Below are positions 1-10,491 of a stretch of DNA of 64,000 nucleotides, piece after piece. The translations under genes and the position numbers were made by a program. The stretch is from the NCBI RefSeq assembly GCF_028826155.1, contig NZ_JAQGPN010000001.1:3973501-4037500 (forward strand), written 5' to 3'. The notes under the pieces are model-generated. The model searched no databases, was not told where the DNA came from, and was given only the letters and a program-made list of their open reading frames with translations. The stretch comes from Mesorhizobium shangrilense (GTDB taxonomy: Bacteria > Pseudomonadota > Alphaproteobacteria > Rhizobiales > Rhizobiaceae). Every line of letters starts with the position of its first letter. Within the stretch, counting starts at the first letter, position 1.

Positions 1-46
1 CTGGACGGCGGCAAACACAAAGGCTATGGACGGCCCCGCTGCGCGT

Positions 47-121
47 TGGGGCGTCGCCAAGCGGTAAGGCATCGGTTTTTGGTACCGACATTCCCAGGTT
101 CGAATCCTGGCGCCCCAGCCA
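47..121 (+). tRNA. tRNA-Gln (anticodon TTG)
   Basis: A full cloverleaf can be drawn. The acceptor arm TGGGGCG (47-53) pairs with CGCCCCA (111-117), followed by discriminator G118 and an encoded CCA (119-121). The T arm has CCCAGGTTCGAATCCTGG with the usual TTCGAAT loop. The anticodon stem CGGT/ACCG holds a loop with TTG, so the tRNA reads CAA (and CAG by wobble) as glutamine. The TGGGG start is typical of bacterial tRNA-Gln. Confidence 0.95.
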
Positions 122-250
122 CCCCTTCCTTGTTCTTTTCCTCAATAACGCCAGCCAAATCACCAGAGGCCGAAGCGTTGCGGCTTCACGAACGGCGGAA
201 CGATGATGCGGATTTAGTGCCGCATCAAGGTCCCCCTCTCAGCATAGAAA

Positions 251-276
251 AACCCGCCGATGAGCACCGGCGGGTT
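251..276 (-). terminator. Rho-independent terminator of the small secreted protein gene
   Basis: Perfect 9-bp inverted repeat AACCCGCCG (251-259) / CGGCGGGTT (268-276) with an 8-nt loop. Read on the minus strand, the GC-rich stem runs straight into a T-rich tract (GGGTTTTTCT), the layout of an intrinsic terminator. It sits about 30 bases past the stop codon of the minus-strand gene that ends at 305. Confidence 0.8.
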
Positions 277-304
277 CTCCTGAAACCGTAAATCGCGACG
301 CTGC

Positions 305-634
305 TTACTCGGTGATCGTGTATTCGCCGAGTTCGCAGAGGTCCTGGGTGTCGGTCGTCGTGTCGAGTTCGTCGCCCTGGAACTCGAACTTCATGTCGTA
401 GTCGCAGACCGAGCGGCCATCGGCGATCGTGATCTCCATCGATTCACCCGGGCCAAGTGCCTGGCGGCCGAAAATGTCTTCCTCCCAGTTGTTGACCCCC
501 ACCGGCGACGCATGGAAATTGTTGAGGACGGAATTCGTGCCGTTCTTGAGCGTGAATACAAGGTCCTCTGCTTGGGCGGCGCCAGCGGAAATGACAAGGC
601 TGGCAGAGAGGACGGCGTATTTCAAATACTTCAT
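305..634 (-). CDS. Small secreted protein of unknown function
   Basis: A 109-residue protein starting MKYLKYAVLSAS. A classic signal peptide with a hydrophobic core and an AQA-type cleavage site ends near residue 22, so the mature part (about 87 residues, acidic) should be periplasmic. It carries two cysteines (around CDYDMKF and LCELGEY) that could form one disulphide. The start at 634 is preferred over an upstream in-frame start at 673 because an AAGGA ribosome site precedes it and the signal peptide begins there. The gene stands alone with its own terminator. I do not recognise the family with certainty; the composition suggests a small beta-rich periplasmic protein. Confidence 0.75.
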   Translation of the reverse strand: MKYLKYAVLSASLVISAGAAQAEDLVFTLKNGTNSVLNNFHASPVGVNNWEEDIFGRQALGPGESMEITIADGRSVCDYDMKFEFQGDELDTTTDTQDLCELGEYTITE

Positions 635-983
635 ATTAAACAGTTCCTTGCGGCCCAAAATTGGGCGCCCCAACTAGTGCAAATCGAGCCTGAACGCAAA
701 ATGAATAACAAGACGAACACAGGCCCATCCCGCTAAAAATGGCGCGCGCCGGTACTGCGGGCAGCCTCGTATCATTTCGGTGAGAATAGGCGGCCGGCCG
801 TCCTTCAAGCCCCCTGTCCATTCAGGTAAATGGTGCGGCGACGCGCCCCGCTGGAGCAGACTTCGCCATTCCGCCTCTCCTGTTTTGACGCCATCCCCGC
901 TGTTTTTGCTTCCAAAGGATGCAGCGAACGGCTAGGCCGCCAGTCGTCCGAGCCAAGGATGCAAGACCGGAATGGAATTCGAC
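635..983. other. Intergenic gap, nothing recognised
   Basis: About 350 bases between divergently read genes (small secreted protein leftward, MBL hydrolase rightward). It must hold both promoters, but I see no clear -35/-10 pair, RNA fold or palindrome worth naming. Frames that are open here lack ribosome sites and recognisable protein. Confidence 0.5.
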
Positions 984-1871
984 ATGACATTCGAGGCTGC
1001 CTACGGAGAGGCGATCCAGGTCGCGCCCTGCGTGTGCAGGCTGACGGCGCCGAACCCCAGCCCCTTCACCTTTCACGGCACCAACACATACGTCGTTGGC
1101 AAGGACACGCTGGCCGTTATCGATCCGGGCCCGGACGACGACGCCCATCTTGCCGCCATCCTGGCTGCCATCGGGGGCCGCCCCGTCAGCCACATCTTCG
1201 TCAGCCACACGCACCGCGACCATTCCCCGCTGGCGGCGCGGCTCAAGGCAGAGACAGGGGCCGTGGTCGCTGCAGAGGGGCCGCACCGCCCTGCCCGCCC
1301 CCTCCGGATCGACGAGGCGAACGCGCTGGACGCCAGTGGCGACAAGGATTTTCGGCCCGATCTTGCATTGGCGGACGACCAGGTGATCGACGGCGACGGG
1401 TGGGCGCTACGGACGGTGCTGACGCCCGGACACTGCGCCAACCATGCGGCCTTCGCATTGGAGGGAACCGGCGTGCTCTTCTCGGCCGATCACGTGATGG
1501 CCTGGTCGACGACGATCGTGGCGCCGCCGGATGGCGCCATGTCCGACTACATGGCTTCACTCGACAAGCTGCTGGCCCGCGACGACCGCATCTTCTTCCC
1601 CGGCCACGGCGGCCCAGTGACGGACCCGCAGCCCTTCCTGCGCGGGCTGAAGGCGCATCGCAGGATGCGCGAGCGGGCGATCCTCGAACGCATCGCGGGG
1701 GGTGACCGGCTGATCCCCGAGATGGTCCGGGCGATCTACCGCAATACCGATCCGCGCCTGCACGGCGCGGCCGCGCTGTCGGTGCTGGCGCATCTCGAGG
1801 ATCTGGTCGCGGGCGGAGCCGTGATGGTCGACGGCGAGGTCGCAATCGACAGCGCGTTCCGGCCGGCCTGA
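984..1871 (+). CDS. MBL-fold metallo-hydrolase (LACTB2/glyoxalase II-like)
   Basis: A 295-residue protein of the metallo-beta-lactamase fold. The signature HTHRDH (residues 75-80, HxHxDH) gives the dinuclear metal ligands. Further ligands are in TPGHCANH and the Asp/His of FSADHVMAW, and the C-terminal FFPGHG supplies the last histidine. The C-terminal third (after about residue 200) looks like the small winged-helix part seen in LACTB2-type proteins. The substrate cannot be read from sequence; relatives act on thioesters or RNA. An in-frame ATG 12 bases upstream (972) is also possible; 984 was chosen because a GGA-rich stretch lies at better spacing and the protein begins MTFEAAYGE. It appears to be a single gene. 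Confidence 0.85.
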   Translation: MTFEAAYGEAIQVAPCVCRLTAPNPSPFTFHGTNTYVVGKDTLAVIDPGPDDDAHLAAILAAIGGRPVSHIFVSHTHRDHSPLAARLKAETGAVVAAEGPHRPARPLRIDEANALDASGDKDFRPDLALADDQVIDGDGWALRTVLTPGHCANHAAFALEGTGVLFSADHVMAWSTTIVAPPDGAMSDYMASLDKLLARDDRIFFPGHGGPVTDPQPFLRGLKAHRRMRERAILERIAGGDRLIPEMVRAIYRNTDPRLHGAAALSVLAHLEDLVAGGAVMVDGEVAIDSAFRPA

Positions 1872-2218
1872 CCGCCTTTCCCCGAAAACCGTTGCGTTCC
1901 GGCCTGGGACGACTGCCGTCGGTGCAACCCATCGCGTCGCCGTAGTGCGGATCGCGCTGTCAAACGCCGTGTGAGCACCCGCCTCCGCCAACATCCCGCC
2001 CGGACAAAACCGGCCATGCGCGGAAAAACGGAGAATTGCCAGCAGCGGACGCCGCTGTAGTCTGGCGACCGTCACGACGCCTGGTCCGACCACTGGAAAT
2101 CGGCGGGCGTGTGAAGCAGTATGCCACGATCAGGCAACGACGGGGACTGGGGACAAGAAAGGAACCATCGCAACGCATCGGACCGTCTGGCAGGACCAGG
2201 CGCAACAGGAGGAAACTC
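1872..2218. other. 347-base leader region of the sugar ABC operon
   Basis: A gene-free stretch between the MBL hydrolase and the sugar-binding protein. The only structured element I see is the 11-bp palindrome at 2082-2092, described separately. The start of the binding-protein gene is set by an AGGAGG ribosome site just before 2219; frames extending further upstream have no such support. Confidence 0.5.
2082..2092. promoter_or_regulatory. Candidate GntR/FadR-type operator
   Basis: TGGT-CCG-ACCA is a perfect inverted repeat with a 3-base centre, matching the T.GT-N3-AC.A pattern of FadR-subfamily GntR regulators. It lies about 127 bases before the start of the sugar-binding protein gene. No GntR gene is in this window, so the regulator, if any, is encoded elsewhere. 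Confidence 0.35.
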
Positions 2219-3175
2219 ATGAAATACCGTATGCTGTTTGCAGTCGCCGCAGCTGGGCTGCTGATTTCGGGCGCCGCGCCCGCACAGGACAAGAAACAAC
2301 TCGCATTCGTGGTCAATGCTTCTTCCGATTTCTGGAAACTGGCCGAAGCCGGCGTCAAGAAGGCGCAGGGCGAACTGGCGAACTACGAACTCCAGTTCCG
2401 CTATCCCGCACAGGGCACAGCAGCCGCGCAGAATGCGCTGATGGACGATCTGGTCACGGCCGGCGTCGATTCCATCATGATATCGTCCGCCGATCCCAAG
2501 AACTCGATCGACGCGTTCAACCGGATCGCCGGCCAGGTGCCGCTGTTCACCACCGACTCCGACGCCCCGGCCTCCAACCGCATCGCCTATCTCGGCTCGT
2601 CCAACACCGACGCCGGCGTGCAGGCCGGCGAGGAGATGGTGAAGGCGATGGCCGGCAAGGAAGGCAAGTGCATGGGCTTCGTCGGCTTCCTCGGCGCCGA
2701 CAACGCCGTCGAGCGCATCAACGGCTTCAAGCAGGCGATCAATGGCAAGGGCATCGAACTGGTGGACGTGCGCGGCGACGACGTGGACTTCACGAAGGCC
2801 CGCACCAATGTCGACGACGTGCTCGTCGCCAACCCCGAGATCAACTGCATGGTCGGGTTCTATTCCTACAACTCGCCCAAGATCTACGAAGCGCTGCAGG
2901 CTTCCGGCAAGCTAGGCCAGATCACCGTCGTCGCCTTCGACGAGGATCCGGTGACGCTGGGTGCGGTCAAGGAAGGCTCGTTCGTCTCGACGATTGTCCA
3001 GCAGCCCTTCGAGTGGGGCTACCAGGGCATGAAACTGATGGCCCAGTATCTCGAGGGCGACAAGTCGGGCGTGCCCGAGAACAAGCTGATCATCGTGCCG
3101 ACCAAGATCATCAACAAGGACAACGTCGACGCGTTCGAGACCGACCTGAAGGCCAAGATCGCAAGCGCCGGCTGA
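2219..3175 (+). CDS. Sugar ABC transporter, periplasmic substrate-binding protein
   Basis: A 318-residue protein of the ribose/galactose-binding type (periplasmic binding protein-like domain, CUT2 importers). Residues 1-22 form a signal peptide ending APAQ. The two lobes show typical motifs: IAYLGSSNTDAGVQAG in the middle and VVAFDEDPVTL in the second lobe. A strong AGGAGG ribosome site 7 bases upstream fixes the start. It is followed after 68 bases by the ATPase and then the permease, giving one complete importer. The ligand is not identifiable: no sugar-catabolic gene or LacI/DeoR regulator sits beside it. Confidence 0.9.
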   Translation: MKYRMLFAVAAAGLLISGAAPAQDKKQLAFVVNASSDFWKLAEAGVKKAQGELANYELQFRYPAQGTAAAQNALMDDLVTAGVDSIMISSADPKNSIDAFNRIAGQVPLFTTDSDAPASNRIAYLGSSNTDAGVQAGEEMVKAMAGKEGKCMGFVGFLGADNAVERINGFKQAINGKGIELVDVRGDDVDFTKARTNVDDVLVANPEINCMVGFYSYNSPKIYEALQASGKLGQITVVAFDEDPVTLGAVKEGSFVSTIVQQPFEWGYQGMKLMAQYLEGDKSGVPENKLIIVPTKIINKDNVDAFETDLKAKIASAG

Positions 3176-3243
3176 TCCTGCATCACCGATCCGGGCCGGC
3201 GCGGGCGCTCCCCGCCGGTCCGACACTGGGAACGCTGGTCTTC

Positions 3244-4803
3244 ATGGACGCATCCGCAGCACCGCAGCCGCCAACTTCGACCGAGGAGCCATTCCTGCGG
3301 CTGACCGGGGTGCGCAAGTCCTATCCCGGCGTGCTCGCACTGGCGGGACTCGACATGGAGGTTCGCCGCGGCGAGGTGATCGGGCTGGTCGGCGAGAACG
3401 GCGCCGGCAAGTCCACGCTCATGAAGATCCTGGGCGGCGTGATTGCGCCTGACCGCGGCACGATCGAGGTGGACGGGGTATCCCATGACGCGCTCACCGT
3501 CGCGGGGTCGATCGGTGCGGGAATCGCCTTCGTGCACCAGGAACTCAACCTGTTCGACAATCTCGACGTCGCCGCCAACGTCTTCATCGGCCGCGAGCCG
3601 CGCAAGTACGGCCTGTTCAACCTCGTCGATAACGAGCGGCAGCGGGCCGCGGTGGCGCCGCTGCTCAAGCGGCTGGGCGCCAATTTCGGGCCGGAGGCGC
3701 CCGTCCGCAAGCTTTCGCTGGCCCAGCAGCAGCTCGTCGAGATCGCCAAGGCGCTCAGCTACGACGCGCGGCTGGTCATCCTCGACGAGCCTACCTCGAG
3801 CTTGCCGCTGAAGGAGACAGAGAAGCTGCTGGAGGTCATCCGCAGCCTCAGGTCGGAAGGCATCGCGGTGATCTTCATCTCGCACAGGCTGCACGAGGTG
3901 GAGCGCGCCTGCGACCGCGTGGTGGTGCTGCGCGACGGAATGCTGGCGGGGCGGCTGGATCGCACCGAGGTGACCCATGAACGCCTGGTCCGGATGATGA
4001 TCGGCCGCGACCTCAAGACGTCCTATTCACCGCCGGCGACGAAGCGGCGAGACGTTGCGCTCGCCATGCAGGGAGTGCGCACGGCCGCCTACCCGCGCGA
4101 GCAGGTGGATCTCGAGCTTCACGGCGGGGAGATACTAGGGCTGGCAGGGCTCGTCGGCTCCGGCCGCAGCGAACTCGCCCGCACGATCTTCGGCATCGAC
4201 GCTATCTATGGCGGCTCGCTGATCTTCGACCGGTCGCCGATCACCATCCGTAACACCGGCGACGCCGCTGCGCGCGGGATCTTCCTTGTGCCCGAGGACC
4301 GCAAGAGCGAGGGCATCTTCCTCGACATGTCGATCGCGCAGAACATCACGCTGCCGAACCTCGAAGCCTATGCGCGGGCGGGCATCGTCTCGCCGGCCGC
4401 CGAAATCCGCCAGGCCGAGCAAAGCAAGACCGAGCTAGACATCCGCACGCCCAGCGTGCTCGTGCGCACCGGTTCGCTCTCGGGCGGCAACCAGCAGAAG
4501 GTCGCGCTCGCCAAGTGGCTGGCCATGAACCCGCGGGTGATGATCCTCGACGAGCCGACACGCGGCATCGACATCGGCGCGAAGTTCGAAATCTACAGGC
4601 TGATGCGCGGGCTCGCCGATGCGGGCGTGGCGGTGCTGATGATCTCGTCGGACATGGAAGAAGTCATCGGCGTCTCGGACCGCATCGCGGTCATGCATGA
4701 AGGACGGATCTCGGGCGTGCTTTCGCGCGACCGGTTCAGCGAAGAGAACGTCATGATGCTCGCGGTCGGCCGCAGCGCGAACGGTGGAGGAATGCCGGCG
4801 TGA
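3244..4803 (+). CDS. Sugar ABC transporter, duplicated ATP-binding protein (RbsA/XylG type)
   Basis: A 519-residue double ATPase powering the CUT2 importer from the cytoplasm. The first nucleotide-binding domain has an intact Walker A (GENGAGKST, about residues 50-58), a Q-loop, LSLAQQQ in the signature position and Walker B VILDEPTSS. The second has the degenerate P-loop GLVGSGRSE usual for this family, an intact LSGGNQQKVALAKW signature and MILDEPTRGID. The permease start overlaps the stop by four bases (GTGA), pointing to translational coupling. The start ATG at 3244 has only a weak ribosome site, but homology begins shortly after it. Confidence 0.93.
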   Translation: MDASAAPQPPTSTEEPFLRLTGVRKSYPGVLALAGLDMEVRRGEVIGLVGENGAGKSTLMKILGGVIAPDRGTIEVDGVSHDALTVAGSIGAGIAFVHQELNLFDNLDVAANVFIGREPRKYGLFNLVDNERQRAAVAPLLKRLGANFGPEAPVRKLSLAQQQLVEIAKALSYDARLVILDEPTSSLPLKETEKLLEVIRSLRSEGIAVIFISHRLHEVERACDRVVVLRDGMLAGRLDRTEVTHERLVRMMIGRDLKTSYSPPATKRRDVALAMQGVRTAAYPREQVDLELHGGEILGLAGLVGSGRSELARTIFGIDAIYGGSLIFDRSPITIRNTGDAAARGIFLVPEDRKSEGIFLDMSIAQNITLPNLEAYARAGIVSPAAEIRQAEQSKTELDIRTPSVLVRTGSLSGGNQQKVALAKWLAMNPRVMILDEPTRGIDIGAKFEIYRLMRGLADAGVAVLMISSDMEEVIGVSDRIAVMHEGRISGVLSRDRFSEENVMMLAVGRSANGGGMPA

Positions 4804-5792
4804 ACAAGAAGGACCTCGGGCTGCTCGTCCTCATCCTCGTGGTCGGGGTCGGCGTCTACCTGCGCAACCCGCTGTTCCTGTCGCCCAACAACCTCGCAAA
4901 CACGGCCAACCTGATCGGGCTGTTCGGGCTGTTCTCCATCGCGCAGGGCTTCGTCATCATAACCGGAGGCATCGAGCTTTCGGTCGGTTCGATGATCGCG
5001 CTGCTCGGCGTGCTGTTCGTGGACATGGTGGGGCGGCTGGGCGTGCCCTGGCCGATCGCGGCGGCCATCGTGATGGCGCTGGGCCTGCTGCTCGGGCTGG
5101 CGCACGGCCTCCTGATCACCAAGCTCAGAATGCAGCCCTTCGTCGTGACGCTGTGCGGCCTGCTGATCTACCGCGGCGCATCGCGCGGCTATACGGCCGA
5201 CGCAACCGCCGGCTTTCCGTTCGGCAGCACCTATCCGGGCCTCGACTTCTTCGTGGCGCGCCCCTGGGGCATCCCGACTTCGATCTTCGTGCTGGCGGCC
5301 GTGGCCGTCATTTCGTGGATAGTGCTGCACCGCTCGGTGTTCGGGCGATACCTCTACGCCGTCGGCAAGAACGAGGAGGCGGCGAAATTCTCCGGCATCC
5401 GAACGACCGTGGTCATCACTGCGGCCTATGTGATCTGCGCCGGGCTGACGGCGATCGCGGCGATCTTCTTCGCCATGTACACGCGCTCTGTGTCGCCGTC
5501 CTCGCACGCCAATTTCTACGAGCTTTACGCCATCGCGGCTGCGGTGCTCGGCGGCTTCTCCCTACGCGGCGGCGAAGGATCGATCATCGGGGTTATCCTC
5601 GGCACGATCCTGCTCCAGATCCTGCAGAACCTAGTCAACCTGCTCGGCATCCCGTCGTCGCTGAACTTCGCGGTGATGGGCACCGTCATCCTGGTGGGTG
5701 TGCTGGTCGACCAGCAATGGGGATACTTCCGGGAGCGGCGGCGCACGATGGAGGCGGCGCGGCTCACACCGGAGCGTCAACCGGCCGAATAG
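4800..5792 (+). CDS. Sugar ABC transporter permease (BPD_transp_2 family)
   Basis: A 330-residue integral membrane protein with about eight to ten hydrophobic helices, matching the ribose/xylose-type permeases (RbsC family). The conserved GGIELSVGSMIAL segment follows the second helix, and the ATPase-coupling region carries FGRYLYAVGKNEEAAKFSGI. Translation starts at a GTG that overlaps the ATPase stop codon. As only one permease gene is present, it presumably forms a homodimer. The next gene is convergent, so the operon ends here. Confidence 0.92.
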   Translation: MNKKDLGLLVLILVVGVGVYLRNPLFLSPNNLANTANLIGLFGLFSIAQGFVIITGGIELSVGSMIALLGVLFVDMVGRLGVPWPIAAAIVMALGLLLGLAHGLLITKLRMQPFVVTLCGLLIYRGASRGYTADATAGFPFGSTYPGLDFFVARPWGIPTSIFVLAAVAVISWIVLHRSVFGRYLYAVGKNEEAAKFSGIRTTVVITAAYVICAGLTAIAAIFFAMYTRSVSPSSHANFYELYAIAAAVLGGFSLRGGEGSIIGVILGTILLQILQNLVNLLGIPSSLNFAVMGTVILVGVLVDQQWGYFRERRRTMEAARLTPERQPAE

Positions 5793-5831
5793 CCGGCAGA
5801 GCGCGCGTGCCAGCAACTCGAACTGACGGCC

Positions 5832-6755
5832 TCAGTCGTCGGGCCGCGGCTGGGGCGCGGGCACGTCGACATCCGGGGCCAGGCCCTCCTCCTCGCCGGA
5901 GGGCGTCTCCGCCTCCTCCGCCTGGCCGGCGGGCACGACCCCAACCTGCGACGACATCGCCGCGTCGAGTTCGCTCAGGAAGTTGACGATGCGCGCAGCG
6001 TTCTCACCGAGGTCGTGGCGGCCGTAGCGGGAGACGGAGCGCATGTCGACGAAGGTCGACGGCCCCTCGTCCGTGAGCCGGATCGCAACGTCGGCAGGAA
6101 ATCCCAGGAGGGGCGAACGAGCCACCGCCTCGATGCTCGTCTCGAAGGGCATGCCGACGCTGTCCCGGCTCGCCGTGACCTGCCAGCCGCGGCCGGCCAA
6201 AATGACGTCCACCGCGGCATGCACGCGATCGACGGGCAGCTCGTAGCGACGTCCCTCGATGAGCGGATAGCTTTCCGCCTGCAGGATGATGCTCTCCGGC
6301 GTCGGAGCGACGATCGGGTTCATCCCCGCTCCGCGCAGGCCCGCGGCCTCGGCCATCGCCGGCGGCGATTCGAGGTCCGTCGAGATGTCCGTCAGCCTGG
6401 GATAGGTGACATACCAGTAGCCGATGACAAGAAACGGAACGAGCGTCGCCAGCGACCAGAAGATGCCCCAGAAGATGTGGCGACCGCCGCGATCTCCCCA
6501 GTACCAGTAGCGCCGATGGGCGATCAGGCCGGCGACGAGCCCGCACGCCGCAATCGCCATCACCACGACGGAGAGGTTGAACAGATCGGCCGTCGCGACG
6601 AAGCCGAAGCGATGTCCCACGGCGACGGTGACCAGCAGGACAAATGAGAATGCGCCGAGCCGCCGTGACCACAAGGCGCCCGGCGACATCGGCCGCTCGA
6701 TCCTCGTCGTCCTCAATCCTGTCGTCAGTCCGGCGCCAAGGGCCATGGCCACCAC
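5832..6755 (-). CDS. DUF1499 domain membrane protein
   Basis: A 307-residue protein. Three hydrophobic segments lie in the first 140 residues (FSFVLLVTVAVGHRFGF, VVVMAIAACGLVAGLIA and WSLATLVPFLVIGYWYV). A soluble DUF1499 domain covers roughly residues 140-285, and an acidic proline-rich tail ends the protein. In the soluble part SRDSVGMPFETSIEAVAR and the FVDMRSVSRYGRHDLGENAARI stretch (split here only for description) are typical DUF1499 features. Function is unknown; members are envelope-associated. The start is ambiguous among GTG 6755, GTG 6752 and ATG 6746; GGAG lies just upstream of the first. It lies 16 bases downstream of the acyl-CoA ligase on the same strand, so the two may be co-transcribed. 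Confidence 0.8.
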   Translation of the reverse strand: MVAMALGAGLTTGLRTTRIERPMSPGALWSRRLGAFSFVLLVTVAVGHRFGFVATADLFNLSVVVMAIAACGLVAGLIAHRRYWYWGDRGGRHIFWGIFWSLATLVPFLVIGYWYVTYPRLTDISTDLESPPAMAEAAGLRGAGMNPIVAPTPESIILQAESYPLIEGRRYELPVDRVHAAVDVILAGRGWQVTASRDSVGMPFETSIEAVARSPLLGFPADVAIRLTDEGPSTFVDMRSVSRYGRHDLGENAARIVNFLSELDAAMSSQVGVVPAGQAEEAETPSGEEEGLAPDVDVPAPQPRPDD

Positions 6756-6770
6756 TCAACTCCGCTGCCG

Positions 6771-8399
<1,629 letters not shown>

Positions 8400-8538
8400 C
8401 TCAATCCTCCCTTTTGCCTGCAGATTGTGCGGTCGGCGCCGCGCTTGTCCAGCCCATTCGAGCATCTGACGTCACAAAGACGCCACGGTCGCCTACCACT
8501 TTAGTCGGTCGGGGCGGGCGCATCATGAGGAGGAGTTC

Positions 8539-8901
8539 ATGGATACGCCGGCTGAGGTCATTGATACAGGCGACCGCGACGAGCTCGATACGCTGGGGCT
8601 CGAACTCGCCTTGCGCGACAGACAAGCGCTCGACGGCGATTTCGCCGGCTGCATCGTCACGGCGCTGGAAACCGTCAAGGGAACGCTGCTGTTCCAGATG
8701 CAGATCGACGCGGAGCCGGCGAAACGCAAGGTCGCCGCCGTCAGCGTCGGCCACGGCGAGACACGCGAGTATGCGCTCATCATCCTGCCGCAAGGCGCGG
8801 ACGGGGTGCGCGTCGAGCGCGCTGCGGACAGCGACGATCCGCTGGCCGCCATCGCGCCCTCCTTTGCCGGGCTGATCGACGTCCTCGACGTCGCCGCTTA
8901 A
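8539..8901 (+). CDS. Conserved small protein of unknown function
   Basis: A 120-residue acidic soluble protein without signal peptide or membrane segment. It begins MDTPAEVIDTGDRDEL directly after a very strong GAGGAGG ribosome site, which distinguishes it from competing frames on both strands. It is predicted as mixed alpha/beta (VKGTLLFQMQID, RKVAAVSVGHGETREYALIIL). It is read divergently from the acyl-CoA ligase and lies about 100 bases before the aminotransferase. No family is recognised. Confidence 0.65.
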   Translation: MDTPAEVIDTGDRDELDTLGLELALRDRQALDGDFAGCIVTALETVKGTLLFQMQIDAEPAKRKVAAVSVGHGETREYALIILPQGADGVRVERAADSDDPLAAIAPSFAGLIDVLDVAA

Positions 8902-8997
8902 GGCATGCAGCCTGGACCACGCGCTCGTCCGGCGCAGGCGTTTGTGTTGGCATCTGCGAAGGCCTAGCTTGATCTTCACGACGCGGAGATCAAACGA

Positions 8998-10395
8998 ATG
9001 AACACGCAACCACCCCTGAGCAACCTTCAGACGCGCGACGTCGAGGCACTGCTCCATCCATACACCCCCCTGCACCGGCTGCGCACGGACGGGCCGACCG
9101 TCATCGAACGCGGCAAGGGCGTGTTCGTCTACGACACACAGGGACGCGGCTACATCGAAGGCATGTCGGGGCTGTGGTGCGCGGGCCTTGGCTTCGGCGA
9201 CGAGGAACTGGTCGAGGCTGCCGTGGAGCAGTTGCGCACCCTGCCCTACTACCATCTGTTCGGCGCCAAGGGCATGGAGCCGGCAATCGAACTCGCCGAA
9301 AAATTGAAGGAGATCGCCCCGGTGCCGATCTCCAAGGTGTTCTTCACCTCGTCCGGCTCGGAGGCCAACGATACGCAGGTCAAGCTCGCCTGGTACATCA
9401 ACAATGCGCGCGGCAAGCCCAACAAGAAGAAGATCATCTCGCGCATGAAGGCCTACCACGGCGTGACGGTGATGGCGGCGTCGCTGACCGGCCTGCCCGG
9501 CAACCATAATGGCTGGGACCTGCCCGTGGATCGCGTCGTGCATGCGGAGTGCCCGCATTTCTACCGCTTCGGCAAGGACGGCGAGACCGAGGACGAGTTC
9601 GTCGCGCGGCTGGCGCAGTCGTTGCGCGAGCTGATCGAGCGCGAGGGACCGGACACGATTGCGGCCATGATCGCGGAGCCCGTGATGGGCGCCGGCGGCG
9701 TCATCGTGCCGCCGAAGGGCTATTTCCCCGCCATCCAGGCGGTGCTCGACGAGCACGACATCATGCTGATCGATGACGAGGTCATCAACGGCTTCGGCCG
9801 CACTGGCAACTGGTGGGGCTGCCAGACCTTCGGGATGACGCCGAAGACGATCTCGACGGCCAAGCAGCTCACCTCCGCCTATGCGCCGCTGGGGGCGGTG
9901 ATGGTGCCGGAAGACGTCTACCAGGCCTGCGTCGACCAGTCGGCCGCGCTCGGCAGCTTCGGCCACGGCTTCACCTATGGCGGCCATCCGCTCGGCTGCG
10001 CGCTGGGCGTCAAGGCGATCGAGATCTACCAGAAGCGCGACATCGTCGGCCATGTGCGCAAGATCGCGCCCGCCTTCGAAGCGCGCATGAGAAAGGTGGC
10101 CGAACATCCGATGGTCGGCGAGACGCGCTTCGTCGGGCTGGTGGGAGGCGTCGAGCTGGTCGCCGACAAGAAGACCAGGCGGCCCTTCGATCCGAAGTCC
10201 AGCGTCGGCGCGCAACTCGCCCGCTCCGCCGAGCGCCATGGCGCGATCCTGCGCGCGCTGGGCGACACGATCGCCTTCTGCCCGCCGATGATCATCTCGG
10301 AAGCCGAGCTCAACGAGTTGTTCGACCGATTTGAGAAGGCGCTGGCCGACACGGAAGCCTGGGTGGCGAAGGAGGGCGTGGCGAAAGCCGCCTGA
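8998..10395 (+). CDS. Class III omega-aminotransferase (PLP)
   Basis: A 465-residue PLP enzyme of the class III transaminase family, which moves amino groups between amines or omega-amino acids and a keto acid such as pyruvate. The PLP-phosphate-binding SSGSEAND, the Asp of LIDDEVINGFGRTG and the Schiff-base lysine in TAKQLTS (K289) are all present. The start is GLW (residues about 58-60) in MSGLWCAGLG, as in pyruvate-dependent omega-transaminases. A GGAG ribosome site precedes the ATG. Substrate is uncertain: beta-alanine, putrescine/GABA or aromatic amines are all possible in this family. Confidence 0.9.
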   Translation: MNTQPPLSNLQTRDVEALLHPYTPLHRLRTDGPTVIERGKGVFVYDTQGRGYIEGMSGLWCAGLGFGDEELVEAAVEQLRTLPYYHLFGAKGMEPAIELAEKLKEIAPVPISKVFFTSSGSEANDTQVKLAWYINNARGKPNKKKIISRMKAYHGVTVMAASLTGLPGNHNGWDLPVDRVVHAECPHFYRFGKDGETEDEFVARLAQSLRELIEREGPDTIAAMIAEPVMGAGGVIVPPKGYFPAIQAVLDEHDIMLIDDEVINGFGRTGNWWGCQTFGMTPKTISTAKQLTSAYAPLGAVMVPEDVYQACVDQSAALGSFGHGFTYGGHPLGCALGVKAIEIYQKRDIVGHVRKIAPAFEARMRKVAEHPMVGETRFVGLVGGVELVADKKTRRPFDPKSSVGAQLARSAERHGAILRALGDTIAFCPPMIISEAELNELFDRFEKALADTEAWVAKEGVAKAA

Positions 10396-10491
10396 ACGCT
10401 CCGCTTCTAGGCCGCCGAGGAACGTGGCGCCTGCCGCCGCGTTCCTCACATTCAGATGCAGGGACATCACGGCCAGAAAGGAGGCGTTCCC

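Noticed and set aside
46..291. An 81-codon frame starting at the first bases of tRNA-Gln
   Set aside because: It runs through the tRNA and a terminator and has no ribosome site.
8401..10470. A 689-codon open frame on the minus strand across the aminotransferase gene
   Set aside because: It mirrors the codon structure of the forward aminotransferase, has His/Arg/Asp-rich low-complexity sequence, no ribosome site and no recognisable domain. High-GC genes commonly leave open antisense frames.
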